From Pseudomonas sp. TH31 (GTDB taxonomy: Bacteria > Pseudomonadota > Gammaproteobacteria > Pseudomonadales > Pseudomonadaceae): DNA of 64,000 bases. The translations under genes and the position numbers were made by a program. This document shows positions 59,634 to 64,000 of this stretch, piece by piece (the stretch's first letter is position 1; every line of letters begins with the position of its first letter). The notes beneath the pieces are model-generated. The model made no database searches. It was not told the DNA's origin and was given only the letters and a program-made list of their open reading frames with translations. The stretch is from the NCBI RefSeq assembly GCF_016650815.1, contig NZ_JAEKEZ010000029.1, positions 434,001 to 498,000 of the forward strand, in the 5' to 3' direction.

Positions 59634-60893
59634 ATGAAGCCTTCCACCGTGCAGTACCTGTTTCCCAGCCTCATTGCCGCCACACTGGCCGGCAGCGCCC
59701 TGCCCGCCGTGGCTGATGAGTCGGGTTTTGTCGAAGGGGCCAAGGTCAACCTGAACCTGCGCGACTTTTTCATCAACCGCAACTTCACCAACCCGACCAA
59801 GGCCCAGGGCATTGCTCAGGAGTGGACGCAAAGTTTCATCCTCGACGCCAAGTCCGGTTTCACCCAGGGCACCGTCGGGTTCGGCATGGATGTGCTGGGG
59901 TTGTACTCGGTGAAACTCGACGGCGGCAAAGGTACCGGCGGTACGCAGTTGCTGCCGCTGGACCACGACGGGCGCCCGGCGGACACCTTTGGCCGCACCA
60001 ACGTCGCGTTCAAGGCCAGGCTGTCCCAGACCGAAGTGAAAGTCGGCGAGTGGATGCCGGTGCTGCCGATCCTGCGCTCGGACGACGGTCGCTCCCTGCC
60101 GCAAACCTTCCGTGGCGGGCAGGTCACTTCGAAGGAAATCGACGGCCTGACGCTCTACGGCGGCCAGTTCCGCGCCAACAGTCCCCGGGACGACAGCAGC
60201 ATGACCGACATGTCGATGGTCGGCAAAGCCGCGATCACCTCGGACCGTTTCAACTTCGAGGGTGGCGAATACACGTTCAACGACAAGCACACTCAGATCG
60301 GCTTGTGGAACGCTGAACTCAAGGACATCTACAGCCAGCAATTCGTCAACCTGATCCACACTCAGCCCCTCGGCGACTGGACCCTGGGCGCCAACCTCGG
60401 GTTCTTCTACGGCAAGGATGATGGCAGCGCCCGGGCCGGCGAACTGGACAACAAGACCTGGTCCGGCCTGTTCTCGGCCCGGTACGGCGGCAGCACCTTC
60501 TACGTCGGCCTGCAAAAACTCACCGGTGACAGCGCCTGGATGCGGGTCAACGGCACCAGCGGCGGCACCCTGGCCAACGACAGTTACAACAACAGCTACG
60601 ACAACGCCCAGGAACGCTCCTGGCAACTGCGCCACGACTACAACTTCGCCGCCCTCGGCGTGCCGGGCCTGACCCTGATGAACCGCTACATCAGCGGTGA
60701 CAACGTACATACCGCCACCACCACCGACGGCAAGGAATGGGGCCGCGAAAGCGAACTGGGTTACACCGTGCAAAGCGGCACGCTCAAGGACCTGAATTTC
60801 AAATGGCGCAACTCGAGCCTGCGTCGAGACTTCAACAACAACGAGTTCGACGAGAACCGCCTGATCGTCAGCTACCCGATCAGCCTGCTGTAA
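59634..60893 (+). CDS. OprD-family porin, probable aromatic acid channel
   Basis: Outer membrane channel of 419 residues. Signal peptide cut near AVADESGF; OprD family elements are KVNLNLRDFFINRNF, VLPILRSDDGRSLPQTFRGG and a last strand ending SYPISLL. It differs from the OpdH-like porin at 2185. A PcaR-like site before it and pca genes after it suggest uptake of protocatechuate, 4-hydroxybenzoate or a related acid, as for OpdK-like channels. Confidence 0.85.
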   Translation: MKPSTVQYLFPSLIAATLAGSALPAVADESGFVEGAKVNLNLRDFFINRNFTNPTKAQGIAQEWTQSFILDAKSGFTQGTVGFGMDVLGLYSVKLDGGKGTGGTQLLPLDHDGRPADTFGRTNVAFKARLSQTEVKVGEWMPVLPILRSDDGRSLPQTFRGGQVTSKEIDGLTLYGGQFRANSPRDDSSMTDMSMVGKAAITSDRFNFEGGEYTFNDKHTQIGLWNAELKDIYSQQFVNLIHTQPLGDWTLGANLGFFYGKDDGSARAGELDNKTWSGLFSARYGGSTFYVGLQKLTGDSAWMRVNGTSGGTLANDSYNNSYDNAQERSWQLRHDYNFAALGVPGLTLMNRYISGDNVHTATTTDGKEWGRESELGYTVQSGTLKDLNFKWRNSSLRRDFNNNEFDENRLIVSYPISLL

Positions 60894-60905
60894 ACACCGA
60901 TTAAA

Positions 60906-61063
60906 TGTGGGAGCGAGCTTGCTCGCGATGGCAGGGTGTCAGTCAATATAAATGTTGGGTGTAAATCCGCTATCGCGAGCAGGCTCGCTCCCACAAGGGA
61001 TCCTCTGTGAACACGGGATTGGAGTTCACATCCGATCAATGTGGGAGCGAGCCTGCTCGCGAT
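60906..61063. repeat. Triple REP cluster, GAGCGAGCTTGCTCGCGA family
   Basis: Three alternating units at about 60906-60928, 60971-60995 and 61040-61063, the second inverted relative to the others. They fill the space between convergent porin and pcaC genes. Confidence 0.88.
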
Positions 61064-61095
61064 GGCGTCAGCCCAAACACTGAAAATCCCGAAGA

Positions 61096-61488
61096 TCACT
61101 CCCGAGATTCAACCCCCAACTCATCCCACACCGACTCCGCCAAATGGAACGTCGCATTCGCCGCCGGTATCCCGCAGTAGATCGCGCTCTGCATGATCAC
61201 CTCCTTGATCTCGCCACGGGTCACGCCGTTATTGGCGGCGGCGCGCAGGTGCAACTTGAGCTCTTCGTTGCGATTCATGCCGATCAGCATGGCGATGGTG
61301 ATCAGGCTGCGGGTGTGGCGCTCCAGGCCTGGACGAGTCCAGATATCGCCCCAGGCGTGACGGGTGATCATCTCCTGGAATTCCGAGTTGAATTCGGTCA
61401 GCGCGTTCAGGCTGCGGTCGACATGGGCGTCACCCAGGACCGCGCGGCGAACTTTCAAGCCCTCGTCATAACGTTGTTTCTCGTCCAC
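61096..61488 (-). CDS. pcaC: 4-carboxymuconolactone decarboxylase PcaC
   Basis: Decarboxylates gamma-carboxymuconolactone in the protocatechuate branch of the beta-ketoadipate pathway. The 130-residue product has the family signature RHAWGDIWTRPGLERHTRSL and HLRAAANNGVTRGEIKEVIM. It is last in the order pcaT-pcaB-pcaD-pcaC, 10 bp after pcaD. Confidence 0.95.
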   Translation of the reverse strand: MDEKQRYDEGLKVRRAVLGDAHVDRSLNALTEFNSEFQEMITRHAWGDIWTRPGLERHTRSLITIAMLIGMNRNEELKLHLRAAANNGVTRGEIKEVIMQSAIYCGIPAANATFHLAESVWDELGVESRE

Positions 61489-61498
61489 GAAAAAAACC

Positions 61499-62290
61499 TC
61501 AATGATTCGACAGAAATGCCAGCACCCGCTCGCTGAACGCAGCGCCCGCCTGGACGTTGGACAGGTGCGCGGCGTAGAACCCGGCGTACTCGGCGCCCTG
61601 CACGTGCTCCTGAATAAAGTGCCCGCCGGAGGGCGGCGTGACCGTATCTTCGGTGCCTGCGATCACCAACAGCGGCACCTTGATCGAAGACAACTGATCA
61701 CGGAAATCGGCATCACGCACGGCGGCGCAATTGGCCGCGTAACCTTCAGGTGAAGTGGCGGCAAGCATGTCGGTGATCTTTTTCGCCGTCGTCGGATTGG
61801 CCTCGGCAAAGTCCGCCGTAAACCAGCGCGCAATCGACGCATCACGCAACGCGACCATTGCGGCCGGACCGTCGCGCAGCACGGTTTCGATCCGCGGGTT
61901 CCACACCGACGGATCGCCGATTTTCGCTGCGGTGTTGCACACCACCAGTTTGTTCAATCGATGGCCGGCATTGATCCCCAACCACTGGCCAATCAAGCCG
62001 CCCATGGACAAGCCACAGAAATGCGCACGCTCGATATGCAACGCATCCAGCAGCGCCAGTACGTCGTAACCCAGTTGCTCGATGCTGTAAGGCCCCGGTG
62101 TGACCAACGATTGACCGTGGCCACGGGTGTCAAAACGCAGCACCCGGAAGTGTTCGATGAACGCCGGTATTTGCGCGTCCCACATGTGCAAGTCAGTGCC
62201 CAACGAGTTGGACAACACCAGCACCGGCGCATCGACCGGGCCATCGAATTGGTAATGCAGTTCGCCCTCGGCGAGTTGTACGAATGCCAC
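61499..62290 (-). CDS. pcaD: 3-oxoadipate enol-lactonase PcaD
   Basis: Hydrolyses beta-ketoadipate enol-lactone; alpha/beta hydrolase of 263 residues. The nucleophile Ser is in FCGLSMGGLIGQWLG, with Asp in GTEDTVTPP and a late His in YAAHLSNVQAG. An ATG exists at 62305, but AAGGAGG sits there, seven bases before GTG 62290, and the conserved start AFVQLAEGELHYQFDGP follows, so GTG is the start. The stop of pcaB lies 11 bp before. Confidence 0.93.
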   Translation of the reverse strand: MAFVQLAEGELHYQFDGPVDAPVLVLSNSLGTDLHMWDAQIPAFIEHFRVLRFDTRGHGQSLVTPGPYSIEQLGYDVLALLDALHIERAHFCGLSMGGLIGQWLGINAGHRLNKLVVCNTAAKIGDPSVWNPRIETVLRDGPAAMVALRDASIARWFTADFAEANPTTAKKITDMLAATSPEGYAANCAAVRDADFRDQLSSIKVPLLVIAGTEDTVTPPSGGHFIQEHVQGAEYAGFYAAHLSNVQAGAAFSERVLAFLSNH

Positions 62291-62301
62291 AGCAGCCTCC
62301 T

Positions 62302-63666
62302 TCAAGCAGTCAACGCAAAATGTTCAGCCACCGCGCGCTCGACCCAGGTATGGGCCTGGCCGAGGTAGTGGGCAGGGTCCAGCAGGCGATCCAGTTCAGC
62401 CGGTGAAAGCTCGGCGGTCACTTGCGGCTCATCGCCGAGGACCGCGCGCAGATGACGCTGTTCGGCCACCGCGCGTTTGCAGCATTGTTCGAGCAGATGG
62501 TGCGCGGTATCGCGACCGACTCGTTGCGCAAGCACGATGCTCACTGCTTCGGCCAGCACCAGACCTTGGGTCAAGTCGAGGTTGCGGGCCATGCGCATCG
62601 CGTCCACTTCCAGGCCTTCGGCAACCAGCAGTGCTTGCTGCAAACTGCCGGACACCAGGCAGCAAATCTCCGGCAGGGTTTCCCACTCGGCATGCCACAG
62701 GCCGAGGCTGCGCTCGTGTTCTTGTGGCATGGCGCTGAACAAGGTCGAGAGCAAACCCGGCACCCGCGTCGCCGCGCCGATCAACACCGCCGCACCCACA
62801 GGGTTGCGCTTGTGCGGCATGGTCGAGGAACCGCCCTTGCCCGACGCCGAGGGTTCGAAGACTTCAGCCGCTTCGGTCTGCATCAACAGGCTGATGTCGC
62901 GACCGAACTTGCCGAGGCTGCCGGCGATCAAGCCGAGCACCGAACCGAATTCCACCAGCCGATCACGTTGGGTGTGCCAAGGTTGCTCCGGCAGTGACAA
63001 TTGCAGCTCTTCGGCCAAGGCAGCGGCAATCGGCATCGCTTGCTCGCCGAGGGCTGCGAGGGTTCCGGAGGCGCCGCCGAATTGCAGCACCAGCAAGCGT
63101 GGTTTCAGTTCGCGCAGACGCTGGCGACTGCGGGTCACCGCCCCCAGCCAACCGGCGATTTTCATCCCGAGGGTGACCGGCGTCGCCTGTTGCAACCAGG
63201 TGCGTCCGGCCAGCGGCGTGGCGGCGTAACGTTGAGCCTGGGTCGCAAGGATTTCCCCCAGTTGCGCCAGATCGCTTTCGATCAACTCCAGCGCACGACG
63301 CAATTGCAGCACCAGACCGGAATCCATCACGTCCTGGCTGGTGGCGCCCAAATGCACATAACGTTCGGCTTCAGCATCGTTCGCGGCAATCCGTTTGCCC
63401 AAAGCCTTGACCAATGGAATCGCCGAATTGCCCGCGGTGGCAATCGCCTCACCCAGGGCGGCGAAATCGTAATGTCCAGCCTGACAAGCTGCTTCTATTG
63501 GGACGACAGCGGATTGCGGAATCAACCCGACCCGCGCTTCGGCCCGGGCCAGCGCCGCTTCGAAATCAAGCATGGCCTGAACCCGGCCCTGATCGCAGAA
63601 CACCTCACGCATAACGCGGGCAGTGAAATAGGCATCGAACAATTGATTGTTCGGTCGCTGGTTCAT
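62302..63666 (-). CDS. pcaB: 3-carboxy-cis,cis-muconate cycloisomerase PcaB
   Basis: Cyclises beta-carboxymuconate; fumarase/aspartase superfamily, 454 residues. The superfamily signature GSSTMPHKRNPVG is intact, as is LGATSQDVMDSGLVLQLR. The frame opens at 63702, but MNQRPNNQLFDAYF at 63666 matches the usual start. Followed directly by pcaD. Confidence 0.95.
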   Translation of the reverse strand: MNQRPNNQLFDAYFTARVMREVFCDQGRVQAMLDFEAALARAEARVGLIPQSAVVPIEAACQAGHYDFAALGEAIATAGNSAIPLVKALGKRIAANDAEAERYVHLGATSQDVMDSGLVLQLRRALELIESDLAQLGEILATQAQRYAATPLAGRTWLQQATPVTLGMKIAGWLGAVTRSRQRLRELKPRLLVLQFGGASGTLAALGEQAMPIAAALAEELQLSLPEQPWHTQRDRLVEFGSVLGLIAGSLGKFGRDISLLMQTEAAEVFEPSASGKGGSSTMPHKRNPVGAAVLIGAATRVPGLLSTLFSAMPQEHERSLGLWHAEWETLPEICCLVSGSLQQALLVAEGLEVDAMRMARNLDLTQGLVLAEAVSIVLAQRVGRDTAHHLLEQCCKRAVAEQRHLRAVLGDEPQVTAELSPAELDRLLDPAHYLGQAHTWVERAVAEHFALTA

Positions 63667-63711
63667 AAACAGTCCTTGGGGGCGTGGGCCGCTGGGGCCC
63701 ACGGGTGAAGA

Positions 63712-64000
63712 TCAAAGGTCGTGGTGCAAATATTTCGCTTGTTTGGGCAGGCGCAGGCTGAACAGGAACGCCACCGCCATCATCACCGTGACGTACCAGT
63801 AGAAAGAGTTTTCCATGCCCACGGCTTTGAGGCTCAGGGCCACGTATTCCGCCGAGCCGCCGAAGATCGCATTCGCCACCGCGTACGCCAGGCCGACGCC
63901 CAGTGCGCGGACCTCGGGCGGGAACATTTCGGCTTTAACCAGGCCACTGATGGACGTGTAGAAACTGACAATCGCCAGCGCCACGGTAATCAGCACGAAG
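63712..64000 (-). CDS. pcaT: PcaT-like MFS dicarboxylate/ketoadipate transporter (N-terminus beyond window)
   Basis: Only the last 96 residues are present, covering about three helices: SFYTSISGLVKAEMFPPEVR, the metabolite-proton symporter motif RALGVGLAYAVANAIFGGSA, and the tail LRLPKQAKYLHHDL. This is typical of KgtP/PcaT transporters. It precedes pcaB by 45 bp in the same direction. Confidence 0.82.
   Translation of the reverse strand, partial: FVLITVALAIVSFYTSISGLVKAEMFPPEVRALGVGLAYAVANAIFGGSAEYVALSLKAVGMENSFYWYVTVMMAVAFLFSLRLPKQAKYLHHDL

Noticed and set aside
59616..60773. Minus-strand open frame opposite the second porin
   Set aside because: Same pattern as the opdH shadow, and no independent support.
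7635..61063. CRISPR array
   Set aside because: The many repeats are paired inverted REP elements at dispersed sites; none forms regularly spaced direct repeats.

Overview
The window reads as chromosomal DNA of a fluorescent Pseudomonas of the P. fluorescens species complex. The support is high GC, OprD-family porins, a ttgR-ttgABC (emh/mexAB-oprM type) efflux locus with its characteristic operator, phaG, olsBA, pcaBDC, and dense Pseudomonas REP elements of at least three sequence families. No prophage, integrase, complete insertion sequence or CRISPR array is visible.

Layout. 1-7.6 kb: tricarboxylate uptake locus, with tctE (cut by the window edge) and tctD divergent from the porin opdH, then tctC, tctB, tctA and an AbrB-type membrane protein; three tandem 11-bp repeats in the divergent gap are probable TctD sites. 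7.7-15.5 kb: ung, an enoyl-CoA hydratase-family gene, two Tyr-rich lipoprotein genes, a remnant of allophanate hydrolase, a Cache-GGDEF diguanylate cyclase, rsuA, phaG and tRNA-Gly(CCC). 15.8-16.5 kb: a hicAB toxin-antitoxin locus whose toxin has an internal stop. 16.8-25.7 kb: two methyltransferases, two AidA/PixA-family genes behind a strong promoter and structured leader, an orphan HsdR-N-type nuclease, an iron permease-like protein, small stress proteins, a PAS-GAF-GGDEF protein, a LysE exporter and fosA. 25.7-34.7 kb: two tandem secreted paralogs of unknown role, LysR/DMT pair, iron alcohol dehydrogenase, a DUF4917 protein with SIR2-like motifs, and a regulator-aldolase-DapA-like catabolic cluster with a palindromic operator. 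34.7-49.6 kb: RHH protein, DJ-1 family protein, EamA transporter, methyltransferase, TPM/TPM/LemA group, bglX, yceI-clsB, a serine hydrolase pair, an acyl-CoA dehydrogenase-like gene, olsB-olsA (ornithine lipids) and acpH. 49.7-59.3 kb: ArsR-MFS-xenB and ttgR/ttgABC. 59.4-64 kb: an OprD-type porin behind a PcaR-like box, convergent with pcaT(partial)-pcaB-pcaD-pcaC for protocatechuate breakdown.

The strongest observation is about sequence quality. Eleven otherwise well-conserved genes (tctA, ttgA, ttgC, xenB, acpH, lysE, yceI and others) each carry one frame change, nearly all fitting one lost base in a short homopolymer. This looks like uncorrected single-base deletions rather than mass gene loss, so these genes are annotated as full-length CDSs with a noted frameshift. 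The hicA stop is different: it is a substitution (CGA to TGA) and is more likely real.
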